Assembly: GCF_003205195.1 (NCBI RefSeq)
Contig: NZ_QJRY01000014.1
Coordinates: 1 to 56,910 of the forward strand
Length of the DNA stretch: 56,910 nt
Source of the DNA: Peteryoungia wuzhouensis
GTDB lineage: Bacteria > Pseudomonadota > Alphaproteobacteria > Rhizobiales > Rhizobiaceae
Direction of reading: 5' to 3'
Shown: positions 7,408 to 14,718 of the stretch, piece after piece
Layout of the letters: every line of letters begins with the position of its first letter
Position numbering within the stretch: position 1 is the stretch's first letter
Program-made: the position numbers and the translations under genes
Notes under the pieces: model-generated
What the model was told of the DNA's origin: nothing
Databases searched by the model: none
The model's input: only the letters and a program-made list of their open reading frames with translations

Positions 7408-8400
7408 TTGGTACATCGGTTGACATGGTTTGAACCTCAGCGCGGCGAGGATCAGCTGCGTGAGTTCTTCATAACCGCACTGATCGACGTGGGTGCGAGC
7501 CTCATTTTGCAGAGCCGCGATGGGACGTATGTCTGCATCACGTCGCTCCCTCCGCGTTGGAAGCTGACGCCTGGGGTCACGCCGTCCGACACCACGGTCT
7601 TCGGCAAGGAGATCGGGGAGCGGCTCGTCGAAATGAAGGCCGGCCTCAAGAATCCCGGCGATCGCGCCGAACTCGAGATCGAGGCGGCCGACGACACCTT
7701 CTTCGAATTCCGTTGCCGCATGGCGGAGATGGATAACCACGATCTTCACCTGATCACCGTCGTCATCGACAGGACGGAAGACCGTCGTCGCGAACGGCTT
7801 TTGAGAGCGTTGCTGCGCGAGGTGAGTCACCGATCGAAAAACCTGCTGGCGATCATCCAGAGCATCGCCTCGCAGACGGCCCGTTATGCCGGCTCGCTCG
7901 ACACCTTCCTCGGAAAGTTCCGTGGGCGGTTGCATGCCTTGTCCCAGTCGCAGGACCTGATCACCGATTCGAGCTGGCGCGGTGCCTATTTCCGCGACCT
8001 GTTGAAGCAGCAGGTGGAGCGCTACATCCAGGAGAATGGGGATCTTGTTCACGTCTCCGGCGATGATGTGCTTCTGACGCCGAACGCCTCCCTGCATATC
8101 GGTCTGGCTCTGCATGAACTGGTGGTCAACGCTGTCAGCCATGGCGATTTCCTGCAAAGACGCCGGCCGATCGAGGTGAGCTGCCGACGGCAGGAATTGC
8201 CAGAGGGTCCCGTCGTCAAGATCATCTGGGAGGAGCCATTCTCCGGGATCGACGAGAGCAGGGACGCCAAGGCGAGCCGCTTCGGCAGCACCGTGCTGGA
8301 GCGGGTCGTGCCGTCATCGGTCAACGGCCAGGCGAAACACGACCTGAAAAACGGACTTGTTCGTTACGAGCTGACATTTCCGCTCGAGACATTCGACTGA
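7408..8400 (+). CDS. HWE-family soluble sensor histidine kinase (probable PhyR kinase/phosphatase)
   Basis: A 330-residue kinase with no membrane segment. Residues 20-125 look PAS-like (DVGASLILQSRDGTYVCI). The dimerisation/phosphotransfer helix is LLREVSHRSKNLLAIIQS with H141. The ATP-binding half shows LHELVVNAVSHGDF and the IIWEE motif, whose WxE gives the HWE class its name, then FGSTVLERVVPSSV. The start is TTG 7408, supported by CGGAG eight bases upstream. HWE kinases are the usual PhyR partners; in Sinorhizobium meliloti the RsiC HWE kinase/phosphatase lies beside the rpoE2 locus. Position immediately after phyR supports the same role. Confidence 0.85.
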   Translation: MVHRLTWFEPQRGEDQLREFFITALIDVGASLILQSRDGTYVCITSLPPRWKLTPGVTPSDTTVFGKEIGERLVEMKAGLKNPGDRAELEIEAADDTFFEFRCRMAEMDNHDLHLITVVIDRTEDRRRERLLRALLREVSHRSKNLLAIIQSIASQTARYAGSLDTFLGKFRGRLHALSQSQDLITDSSWRGAYFRDLLKQQVERYIQENGDLVHVSGDDVLLTPNASLHIGLALHELVVNAVSHGDFLQRRRPIEVSCRRQELPEGPVVKIIWEEPFSGIDESRDAKASRFGSTVLERVVPSSVNGQAKHDLKNGLVRYELTFPLETFD

Positions 8401-8448
8401 TCTCGATCCGCCGGTCTGGCGGCCCCCCCTTCAGCTGTGAGAGCCGCC

Positions 8449-9534
8449 ATGCGCCTTTTTACGTGCAGCAACTGTAGCAATGTCGTGCATTTCGAAAACA
8501 ACGGCTGTGTGACCTGCAGCGCGCGCCTCGCGTTTCGGCCGGCCGCCCTGGAGATGATCTCGCTCGATCCGGAGGGAACGCCGATCCTTGCCCCCGGTCA
8601 GTCGGCGATCGGCCCAGTTATGGCGTGCGCCAATGCCGAGCTCGGCGGCTGCAACTGGCTGGTCGATGACGGGCACCCATCCGGTTTCTGTGTTGCCTGC
8701 CGTCACAATGTCACCATTCCGGACCTCACGCTCGTCGAGAACCAGACGAACTGGCAGAAGATCGAACTGGCCAAACGCGGCCTCTTCTATTCCCTCCTGC
8801 GGTTCCGTCTGCCGCTTCAGACCCGGACCGAAGATCCGGAGAAGGGCCTGGGCTTCGCCTTCCTTGCGGATGATCCGGAAGCAGAGGGCGAGGAGGGGCA
8901 TGTGCTGACCGGCCATGCCGAGGGCTTGATCACGCTCAACATTGCCGAGGCATCGGATCCCGAACGCGAGGCAAGACGGGTTGCGCTCGGCGAGCCCTTC
9001 CGGACGCTCCTCGGTCACTTCCGCCATGAGGTTGCGCATTACTACTGGAATGTGCTGGTGCGCGACCGCGGTGCCTTCGACGACTTCCGTGCCGTGTTCG
9101 GAGACGAGCGCCTGGATTATGGCGAGGCGCTGCAACGGCATTATACGGAAGGTCCCGGATTGGGCTGGGAGCAGAGCTATATCTCGGCCTATGCTGCGAG
9201 CCACCCCTGGGAGGATTTCGCCGAGACCTTCGCCCACTACTTCCACATCGTCGATGCTCTCGATACCGCAGATGCCTTCGGCCTGCGGACCAATCCCGAC
9301 GTGGAGACGGATGCCGTCGGCATCGAGTTGCGGCGTACCTTCGACAGCTATGCGACCGGCACGGTCGAATCCCTCATCCGCGCCTGGGTCCCGCTCACGC
9401 TTGCGATCAACAGCATCAATCGCAGCATGGGGCAGCAGGATCTCTATCCTTTCGTTCTTTCAGAACCGGTGTTTGAAAAACTCAAGTATATCCATGGTCT
9501 GATCCGCTCCTCGGCGACTGCCAGACCGTTGTGA
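8449..9534 (+). CDS. Zinc-ribbon putative metallopeptidase (Peptidase_Mx-like)
   Basis: A 361-residue protein. The N-terminus carries two Cys clusters of a double zinc ribbon (CSNCSNVVHFENNGCVTC and, further on, a C-x2-C in GFCVACRHN). The central domain has HEVAH in GHFRHEVAHYYW, an HExxH zinc site, with the probable third ligand in EDFAETFAHYFH. This combination is that of the putative zinc-binding metallo-peptidase family; the substrate is unknown. ATG 8449 is chosen because GAGAG lies just upstream; a GTG at 8437 is in frame. It follows the kinase by 48 bp, so it is probably read from the phyR transcript. Confidence 0.8.
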   Translation: MRLFTCSNCSNVVHFENNGCVTCSARLAFRPAALEMISLDPEGTPILAPGQSAIGPVMACANAELGGCNWLVDDGHPSGFCVACRHNVTIPDLTLVENQTNWQKIELAKRGLFYSLLRFRLPLQTRTEDPEKGLGFAFLADDPEAEGEEGHVLTGHAEGLITLNIAEASDPEREARRVALGEPFRTLLGHFRHEVAHYYWNVLVRDRGAFDDFRAVFGDERLDYGEALQRHYTEGPGLGWEQSYISAYAASHPWEDFAETFAHYFHIVDALDTADAFGLRTNPDVETDAVGIELRRTFDSYATGTVESLIRAWVPLTLAINSINRSMGQQDLYPFVLSEPVFEKLKYIHGLIRSSATARPL

Positions 9535-9557
9535 CCCCTTGCATTTCCGGCTCTTCC

Positions 9558-9583
9558 GGAACTTCTGACCGTTTCTCCGCGTT
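9558..9583 (+). promoter_or_regulatory. EcfG-type promoter, 17-base spacer
   Basis: GGAAC (9558-9562), 17-base spacer, CGTT (9580-9583), 27 bp upstream of the ATG at 9611. A 17-base spacer is within the accepted range for EcfG promoters. Confidence 0.8.
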
Positions 9584-9610
9584 AACGATTGAGTAACGTG
9601 GAGATTGGTC

Positions 9611-9964
9611 ATGAACAGTATGGCAGCCCTTATGGTTATCGTCGCCTGCCACCCGCAGGACGCGACCTGCCTGGAAGAGCCGGTCGCCGTCATTTCTTAC
9701 CAGAACGACGAAGCGTGCTATGCATCCCTCAACAAGGAGCTGACCCGTGCGCGCAGCATGGCACAATTGGTCTATGGAGACTGTGTGCCTGTCAGCGCTG
9801 ATCTCGTTGCCGGCAAGTCCATCCGTCAGGACATCGATCCAGCGAAACTGATGGCTCTCAAGGCAACGCCGGCGAGCGCCGGTAGCGTCGAAGCGCAGGC
9901 AATGTTGCCGGCGGTTCCGAACCGCGTTCCGATCCCGCTTGAACGCTTCCAGGATATCCGATGA
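9611..9964 (+). CDS. Conserved-looking small cysteine-containing protein, unknown function
   Basis: I do not recognise this 117-residue protein. It starts with a short hydrophobic stretch (MAALMVIVAC), has four cysteines in the first 60 residues (AC, ATC, EACYASL, GDCVPV), and a hydrophilic remainder. The spacing of the cysteines suggests structural disulphides or a small metal site. ATG 9611 with TGGAG seven bases upstream is preferred over TTG 9605. Driven by a perfect EcfG promoter and overlapping the next gene by four bases, it is a likely stress-induced two-gene unit. Confidence 0.7.
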   Translation: MNSMAALMVIVACHPQDATCLEEPVAVISYQNDEACYASLNKELTRARSMAQLVYGDCVPVSADLVAGKSIRQDIDPAKLMALKATPASAGSVEAQAMLPAVPNRVPIPLERFQDIR

Positions 9965-10185
9965 ACGGCTTTACACCCGACACTGGCGCTGCTGCGGCGG
10001 GCGAACATGGCGACGACAGGCGAGGCCAGCCGGTCGATGCGCAGACGCGTGACATGGCCCAGGAGGCCGGCCTCGACCGGGATCTGGAATCGCAGGTCCC
10101 TCCGCTTTACGGCAGCTTCACCCAGCGCGTCGTGATCGCACTCCTCGTTGTCGCCGTCGCCGCGCTGATCTGGATCCTGGCCTAA
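9961..10185 (+). CDS. Small tail-anchored membrane protein, unknown function
   Basis: A 74-residue protein with a polar N-terminal 50 residues rich in Asp, Gly and Gln, then one C-terminal transmembrane helix (VVIALLVVAVAALIWILA). The ATG overlaps the stop of the preceding gene (ATGA), so it is translationally coupled and belongs to the same EcfG-driven transcript. No family recognised. A strong terminator follows. Confidence 0.7.
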   Translation: MNGFTPDTGAAAAGEHGDDRRGQPVDAQTRDMAQEAGLDRDLESQVPPLYGSFTQRVVIALLVVAVAALIWILA

Positions 10186-10231
10186 GAAGATCTTCGCTTC
10201 CATCCCTCTTTGTTCTTCCCATCTCCAAACG

Positions 10232-10271
10232 AAAAGAGGAGGCCGCGCCTTGGGCAGCGGCCTCCTCTTTT
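10232..10271. terminator. Rho-independent terminator
   Basis: 15-bp stem AAAAGAGGAGGCCGC / GCGGCCTCCTCTTTT around a ten-base loop, ending in T-run on the plus strand and A/T-flanked on the minus strand, between convergent small genes. Confidence 0.9.
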
Positions 10272-10286
10272 TGCCGGATCGCCCGA

Positions 10287-10451
10287 TCAGGCCTGGCGGA
10301 ACAGGCGCATGGCGAGCGAAACGAGGAAGAGAATGATGAAGATGGCGAAAAGAATCTTGGCAATACCGGCAGATGCACCGGCGATGCCGCCGAAGCCGAG
10401 AACGCCGGCGATGAGGGCGACGACGAGAAAGACGAGAGCGTAATACAGCAT
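10287..10451 (-). CDS. DUF1328-family small membrane protein (copy 1)
   Basis: A 54-residue protein, nearly all hydrophobic: MLYYALVFLVVALIAGVLG, then the family signature GFGGIAGASAGIAKILF and a second helix. DUF1328/YtjA proteins are stress-induced inner-membrane miniproteins without known activity. AGGAGGAA stands six bases before the ATG. A perfect EcfG promoter (10482-10506) lies 30 bp upstream. A paralogue is encoded at 12706. Confidence 0.92.
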   Translation of the reverse strand: MLYYALVFLVVALIAGVLGFGGIAGASAGIAKILFAIFIILFLVSLAMRLFRQA

Positions 10452-10481
10452 AGGGGGTTCCTCCTGTTGCGATGACGGAAA

Positions 10482-10506
10482 AACGTGCCCCGATGGTCTT
10501 TGTTCC
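10482..10506 (-). promoter_or_regulatory. EcfG-type promoter for DUF1328 copy 1
   Basis: Minus-strand GGAAC (10506-10502), 16-base spacer, CGTT (10485-10482). Confidence 0.85.
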
Positions 10507-10563
10507 CTCTTGATCGCGGCCAATCACAATCGATAAGCTGCCAATGAAAAAGTCGTTTTTTCT

Positions 10564-10588
10564 GGAACATTGTGGCGGATCGGGCGTT
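10564..10588 (+). promoter_or_regulatory. EcfG-type promoter for nepR copy 2-ecfG
   Basis: GGAAC (10564-10568), 16-base spacer, CGTT (10585-10588), 34 bp before ATG 10623. This is the autoregulatory promoter expected for the sigma/anti-sigma operon and rules out in-frame starts upstream of about 10595. Confidence 0.88.
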
Positions 10589-10622
10589 ACCTGCCGACAA
10601 TCGCTCAAACCCGTTGGACCAC

Positions 10623-10832
10623 ATGACAGAAAACTCAAAAAAAGTGACAGTGTCGGACGGCCTGCCTGGTATGGCGGCCTTTCATCCCGGCGTGTCGGCT
10701 CAGTTGCGCGAATTTTATCAGTCGGTCCAGGAAGAAGGCATTCCGCAGCGGTTCCTGGAGTTGCTGGAGCGCCTTGATGTGGCGGAGCGCCGCGCGGAAG
10801 AAAGCATTCAAAACAGGGAAGCTGCTCGATGA
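10623..10832 (+). CDS. NepR-family anti-sigma factor (copy 2)
   Basis: A 69-residue protein whose core VSAQLREFYQSVQEEGIPQ followed by RFLELLERLDVAE is the NepR helix pair. It binds EcfG and blocks core RNA polymerase association. The start is placed at ATG 10623, downstream of the promoter. The stop overlaps the ecfG start (ATGA), so anti-sigma and sigma are made in coupled amounts, the classic nepR-ecfG arrangement. It is clearly diverged from the copy at 6174; S. meliloti likewise has two NepR proteins (RsiA1, RsiA2) acting on RpoE2. Confidence 0.9.
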   Translation: MTENSKKVTVSDGLPGMAAFHPGVSAQLREFYQSVQEEGIPQRFLELLERLDVAERRAEESIQNREAAR

Positions 10833-11395
10833 CTGTTGACGCAAAGTCGACCGACCATTCGTTCAAGCGCGATCTTCTGGCAGCGCTACCCAATCTTCGT
10901 GCATTTGCCGTGTCGCTCACCGGCCGTCACCATGTGGCTGACGATCTCGTGCAGGACACGATCATGAAGGCTTGGGCAAAACAGGACCACTTCGAGCCTG
11001 GCACCAACATGAAGGCCTGGCTGTTCACCATCCTGCGCAACGAGTTCTACTCGCAGATGCGCAAGCGTGGTCGCGAAGTGTCCGACACCGACGGTATCTT
11101 CACCTCCCAGCTTTCCACCCACCCCCAGCAGTATGGTTCACTCGATCTGCAGGATTTCAAGCGTGCGCTTGATCAGCTGCCGAGCGACCAGCGTGAAGCC
11201 ATCATCCTCGTCGGGGCCTCCGGCTTTGCCTATGAGGAGGCCGCCGAGATCTGCGGCTGCGCCGTCGGCACCATCAAGAGCCGCATCAACCGTGCCCGCA
11301 ACAAGCTGCAGGAAATCCTGGGTGTCAGCGGAGAAGGTGACTACGGTCCGGATGCCAACAGTTCAGCTGTTATCAAGAAGGCTTTCGCCGTCTGA
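10829..11395 (+). CDS. ecfG: EcfG/RpoE2-type general stress sigma factor
   Basis: A 188-residue ECF sigma factor. Region 2 is LLAALPNLRAFAVSLTGRHH then DDLVQDTIMKAWAKQDHF and MKAWLFTILRNEFYSQMRKR; region 4 is ALDQLPSDQREAIILVGASG then YEEAAEICGCAVGTIKSRIN. These match EcfG/RpoE2, which directs RNA polymerase to GGAAC-N16/17-CGTT promoters. Six perfect sites are in this window, one before its own operon. Activity is gated by NepR and PhyR. The 3' end overlaps the convergent receiver gene by 33 bp. No zinc-type anti-sigma factor is present, in line with partner-switching control. Confidence 0.95.
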   Translation: MTVDAKSTDHSFKRDLLAALPNLRAFAVSLTGRHHVADDLVQDTIMKAWAKQDHFEPGTNMKAWLFTILRNEFYSQMRKRGREVSDTDGIFTSQLSTHPQQYGSLDLQDFKRALDQLPSDQREAIILVGASGFAYEEAAEICGCAVGTIKSRINRARNKLQEILGVSGEGDYGPDANSSAVIKKAFAV

Positions 11396-11758
11396 GGTCC
11401 GACGATTGGCTGCCTCCAGAACGGCGGCAGCCAACGGCTCTGGCAGCGGTGGCTTGGCCACCACGGGATGGAGGGAGACGATGCTCTGGTTCCGACCGTG
11501 GTCGATATATGACGACAGGAACACCGGCTTTGCACCAGCGGCAGAAATGGCGTTGGCGCGAGACACGTTCAGCTGTTCGGTGCCGGCCGCATCCAGGACC
11601 ACGACGTCGAAATGGGATGTGGCGAGTTGGTCTTGCAGTCGTGCCAGCGGCGTTATGACGACCGTGCAGGCGATCGTTTCCAACAGCATCCGCTCTACCT
11701 CCATGGCGATCAGGTACTGGTTATCCGCAATCAGGATGCGGAGCGGCGCTGGAGGCAT
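11363..11758 (-). CDS. Single-domain response regulator (receiver only)
   Basis: A 131-residue receiver domain: D12-N13 in place of the usual acidic pair, phospho-acceptor D56 (VVVLDAAG), switch residue in FLSSY near 82, and K102 (AKPPLP). There is no output domain. Start at ATG 11758 is backed by AAGGA seven bases upstream; a longer frame from ATG 11824 lacks a ribosome site. Single-domain regulators such as MrrA and SdrG feed phosphate into the alphaproteobacterial stress pathway, so the position beside ecfG suggests a phosphorelay or phosphate sink. The gene ends inside the ecfG coding region. Confidence 0.75.
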   Translation of the reverse strand: MPPAPLRILIADNQYLIAMEVERMLLETIACTVVITPLARLQDQLATSHFDVVVLDAAGTEQLNVSRANAISAAGAKPVFLSSYIDHGRNQSIVSLHPVVAKPPLPEPLAAAVLEAANRRTSDGESLLDNS

Positions 11759-11877
11759 GTTCAATCCTTCGTTTCGGACCGCTTTATGGTCTTCGAGGGA
11801 GGGAGCGTCATTTAAAAAAGACATGTCGGCGCATGGGTTCCATAAGGGAACAGTGTGGCCATTCTGCGAGGTCGTCC

Positions 11878-12633
11878 ATGGTTGCTGAACCACGCCCAAA
11901 TCCCGTCCGTGTCAGCTGCTATGAATGTCCCTTGCGTCGCATGAAGCAGTTTCGTCCCTTCAGCGAGGAGGAACTGGAATTCGTCGCGCAGTTCAAGCGC
12001 GGTGAGCTTCAAGCGGATCCCGGCACGACCGTGCTTGTCGAAGGGGCCCGAAGCGCGCACCTCTACACCGTCCTCTCGGGATGGGGCTTCCGCTACAAGA
12101 TCCTGGAAGACGGACGGCGGCAGATCCTCAATTACGTGGTGCCGGGAGACATGGTCGGCCTGCAAGGTGCCGTCATGGCGGAGATGCAGCATTCGGTCGA
12201 GGCGATGACGGCGATGACGCTGTGTGTCTTCGAGCGCAGCCGGCTGTTTTCCCTGTTCGAGCGTCATGCCGGTCTCGGCTTCGACCTGACCTGGCTCGCC
12301 GCGCGCGAAGAGGTCATTCTCGACGAACATCTGCTCAGTATCGGCCGCCGGTCGGCGCTGGAGCGTGCCTCCTATCTCCTGGCCTTCCTCTATGATCGCG
12401 GCGTCTTGGCTGGGCTTTTGGACGAGAACCGGCGGCACATTCCGGTCACGCAGACGCATTTTGCCGACACGCTCGGGCTTTCCATCGTCCACACCAACAA
12501 GACCCTGAAGAAGCTCTCGGATCGTGAACTGATCCGCTGGCGTGATCGCGGCTGCGAGATCCTGGATCCGGAGGGCCTGCGTGCCATCGCCGGCTGGGTG
12601 CCGGGCGATCTGCGGATCCGTCCCTTCATCTGA
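11878..12633 (+). CDS. Crp/Fnr-family transcription regulator
   Basis: A 251-residue regulator. Residues 25-150 form the cyclic-nucleotide-binding-like beta barrel (GTTVLVEGARSAHLYTVLSG, VVPGDMVGLQGAVM); residues 165-240 hold the dimer helix and winged helix (HIPVTQTHFADTLGLSIVHT, NKTLKKLSDRELI). The N-terminus has CYECPLRR, a C-x2-C pair of the kind found before the barrel in FNR-like proteins, but too few cysteines are clustered to claim a [4Fe-4S] sensor. Recognition-helix similarity suggests the FixK/Fnr side of the family. An FNR-like box is present upstream of pta at 42410; any link is conjecture. Confidence 0.85.
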   Translation: MVAEPRPNPVRVSCYECPLRRMKQFRPFSEEELEFVAQFKRGELQADPGTTVLVEGARSAHLYTVLSGWGFRYKILEDGRRQILNYVVPGDMVGLQGAVMAEMQHSVEAMTAMTLCVFERSRLFSLFERHAGLGFDLTWLAAREEVILDEHLLSIGRRSALERASYLLAFLYDRGVLAGLLDENRRHIPVTQTHFADTLGLSIVHTNKTLKKLSDRELIRWRDRGCEILDPEGLRAIAGWVPGDLRIRPFI

Positions 12634-12646
12634 CGGCATCGCTCCC

Positions 12647-12688
12647 AAACAGAAAAGGCTCGCACGGTGGTGCGAGCCTTTTCTGTTT
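12647..12688. terminator. Rho-independent terminator
   Basis: Perfect 19-bp stem AAACAGAAAAGGCTCGCAC / GTGCGAGCCTTTTCTGTTT with four-base loop, serving the convergent Crp/Fnr and DUF1328 genes. Confidence 0.9.
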
Positions 12689-12705
12689 CTGGCTGATCGC
12701 GATGG

Positions 12706-12870
12706 TCACGCCACGATGATAACGCCGGTGAAGAGCGCGATGATCAGGATCACGAGCACGACGAAGATGAGGATCTTGGCGATGCCGGCAGACGCGCCGG
12801 CGACACCGCGAAAGCCGAGAAGGCTGGCAACGGCGGCGATCAGGAGAAAAATCAGGATCCAGTGCAGCAT
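12706..12870 (-). CDS. DUF1328-family small membrane protein (copy 2)
   Basis: A 54-residue hydrophobic protein with the DUF1328 signature GFRGVAGASAGIAKILI between two membrane helices, clearly a paralogue of the protein at 10287. In most rhizobia several such genes belong to the general stress regulon. The upstream region contains a near-consensus EcfG promoter (12901-12925). Function unknown; probably an inner-membrane stress protein. Confidence 0.9.
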   Translation of the reverse strand: MLHWILIFLLIAAVASLLGFRGVAGASAGIAKILIFVVLVILIIALFTGVIIVA

Positions 12871-12900
12871 TGTTTGTTCCTTTGGTTGTTCCATCGGGAA

Positions 12901-12925
12901 AACAGGGATCGGCGATATTTGTTCC
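12901..12925 (-). promoter_or_regulatory. Near-consensus EcfG-type promoter for DUF1328 copy 2
   Basis: Minus-strand GGAAC (12925-12921), 16-base spacer, TGTT (12904-12901). One mismatch to CGTT. Confidence 0.6.
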
Positions 12926-12974
12926 ATCTGGAAAGCCTGACGCTGCCATCTGCTGCGGTGCAGCAAAAATCGTT

Positions 12975-13066
12975 TTAAGTGTTTGGCCCCGGCGAGAAAC
13001 GGACACTTAAGCCTTCAAGCGGGCTGGACAGCCGCCCCCGCTTCTGCTGCTCTCCGCTGCGGAGAG
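12975..13066 (+). other. Inverted repeats in the pntA leader
   Basis: TTAAGTGT (12975-12982) is mirrored by ACACTTAA (13003-13010), and CTCTCCG-CTG-CGGAGAG (13050-13066) forms a small hairpin 54 bp before the pntA start. Either could be an operator or leader structure; no known riboswitch recognised. Confidence 0.4.
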
Positions 13067-13119
13067 TCCCAGGGGTATCCCCCACGGGGAACAGCGTTTT
13101 GGAGCGAGGATCAAGGGAG

Positions 13120-14697
13120 ATGGGATTGAAGATCGGATCGCCTAAAGAGGTTTATGCCGGCGAGGCTCGCGTCGCGATGACGCCTGACAGCGCCACCCAG
13201 TTGCAGAAGCTCGGCTATGACTGCGTCATCGAGAGCGGTGCCGGCAAAGCGGCGGGCTTGTCTGACGACGCCTATCGCGCCGCTGGCGTGACGGTGGTCG
13301 AGACGGCGGCAGCCCTTTACGAGAGTGCGGACATCATCGCCAAGGTACGCCCGCCGGAAACGTCCGAAGTGGACCGCCTCGGCCCGGGCAAGACACTGAT
13401 CTCCTTCTTCTATCCGGCGCAGAATTCAGCCCTGCTGGAGCAGGCCAAATCGAAGGGCGCGACCGTCGTTGCCATGGATATGGTGCCGCGCATCAGCCGA
13501 GCCCAGAAGATGGATGCGCTGTCGTCCATGGCCAACATTGCCGGCTACCGCGCCGTCATCGAGGCCGGCAACAATTTCGGCCGCTTCTTCACCGGTCAGG
13601 TGACCGCTGCCGGCAAGGTTCCGCCGGCGAAGGTTCTGGTCATCGGCGCCGGCGTTGCCGGTCTTGCCGCGATCGGCACGGCGACCTCGCTTGGCGCCAT
13701 CACCTATGCCTTCGACGTGCGTCCGGAAGTTGCCGAACAGATCGAAAGCATGGGCGCGCAGTTCGTCTTCCTCGAATTCGAAGCCACCCAGGATGGCGCT
13801 GCGACCGGTGGTTATGCGGCACCGTCCTCGCCGGAATTCCGCGAAAAACAGCTCGCGAAGTTCCGCGAACTGGCACCGGAGATCGATATCGTCATCACCA
13901 CGGCGCTGATCCCGGGCCGTGATGCGCCGAAGCTGTGGCTCGCCGACATGGTCGCCGCGATGAAGCCCGGCTCCGTCGTCGTCGACCTCGCCGCTGAGCG
14001 TGGTGGCAACTGCGATCTCACCGTGCCCGACCAGAAGATCGTTTCCGACAATGGTGTGACGATCGTCGGCTATACCGACTTCCCGAGCCGCATGGCCGCC
14101 CAGTCCTCCACGCTCTATGCCACGAACATCCGCCACATGATGACGGACCTGACGCCGGCCAAGGACGGCGTCGTCGTGCACAACATGGAAGACGACGTCA
14201 TCCGGGGGGCGACCGTCACCAAGGACGGCGAGATCACCTATCCGCCACCGCCACCGAAGATCCAGGCGATCGCGGCTGCCAAGCCGAAGGAAAAGGTGAA
14301 GGAACTGACGGCGGAAGAAAAGCGGGCCCAGGAAATCGCCGCCTTCAAGACGCAGACCCGCAACCAGGTCGGTCTGCTTGCCGCCGGCGGTGCGCTGATC
14401 CTGCTTGCCGGTCTCTATGCACCGGCCAGCTTCATGAGCCACTTCATCGTCTTCGTGCTCGCCTGCTTCGTCGGTTTCCAGGTCATCTGGAATGTCAGCC
14501 ATTCGCTGCACACGCCGCTGATGGCGATCACCAATGCCATCTCCTCGATCATCATTCTGGGCGCCCTTATGCAGATCGGGTCGGGCAACTTCCTGGTGAT
14601 CATCCTCGCCGCACTGTCGGTCCTGATGGCCGGCATCAACATCTTCGGCGGCTTCATGGTCACACGGCGCATGCTCGCCATGTTCCAGAAGTCTTGA
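13120..14697 (+). CDS. pntA: NAD(P) transhydrogenase subunit alpha (fused PntAA-PntAB type)
   Basis: A 525-residue subunit of the proton-translocating transhydrogenase, which reduces NADP+ with NADH. The NAD(H)-binding dI domain has the AlaDH/PNT N-terminal start KIGSPKEVYAGEARVAMTP, the Rossmann motif GAGVAGLAAIGTATSLG near residue 175, and DLAAERGGNCDLT near 288. A charged linker rich in Pro and Lys (residues 370-405) leads into a C-terminal membrane part of about four helices. This is the fused E. coli-like form; many alphaproteobacteria split it in two genes. ATG 13120 follows GAGGATCAAGGGAG. pntB starts 21 bp downstream. Confidence 0.95.
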   Translation: MGLKIGSPKEVYAGEARVAMTPDSATQLQKLGYDCVIESGAGKAAGLSDDAYRAAGVTVVETAAALYESADIIAKVRPPETSEVDRLGPGKTLISFFYPAQNSALLEQAKSKGATVVAMDMVPRISRAQKMDALSSMANIAGYRAVIEAGNNFGRFFTGQVTAAGKVPPAKVLVIGAGVAGLAAIGTATSLGAITYAFDVRPEVAEQIESMGAQFVFLEFEATQDGAATGGYAAPSSPEFREKQLAKFRELAPEIDIVITTALIPGRDAPKLWLADMVAAMKPGSVVVDLAAERGGNCDLTVPDQKIVSDNGVTIVGYTDFPSRMAAQSSTLYATNIRHMMTDLTPAKDGVVVHNMEDDVIRGATVTKDGEITYPPPPPKIQAIAAAKPKEKVKELTAEEKRAQEIAAFKTQTRNQVGLLAAGGALILLAGLYAPASFMSHFIVFVLACFVGFQVIWNVSHSLHTPLMAITNAISSIIILGALMQIGSGNFLVIILAALSVLMAGINIFGGFMVTRRMLAMFQKS

Positions 14698-14718
14698 GTT
14701 AGGGGAGGGGACACACAC

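Noticed and set aside
11837..11867. GGAAC motifs on both strands between the receiver and Crp/Fnr genes as EcfG promoters
   Set aside because: Neither has CGTT or a close variant at 16-17 bases, so no EcfG promoter is claimed for these two genes.
13050..13066. Hairpin before pntA as a riboswitch
   Set aside because: Only a 7-bp stem with a three-base loop and no conserved aptamer core; noted as a simple inverted repeat.
13088..13097. GGAAC followed by CGTT before pntA
   Set aside because: The spacing is only two or three bases, so it cannot be an EcfG promoter.
13426..14718. A 430-codon minus-strand frame over pntA
   Set aside because: Shadow of pntA; low-complexity Asp/Arg/His-rich translation without homology.
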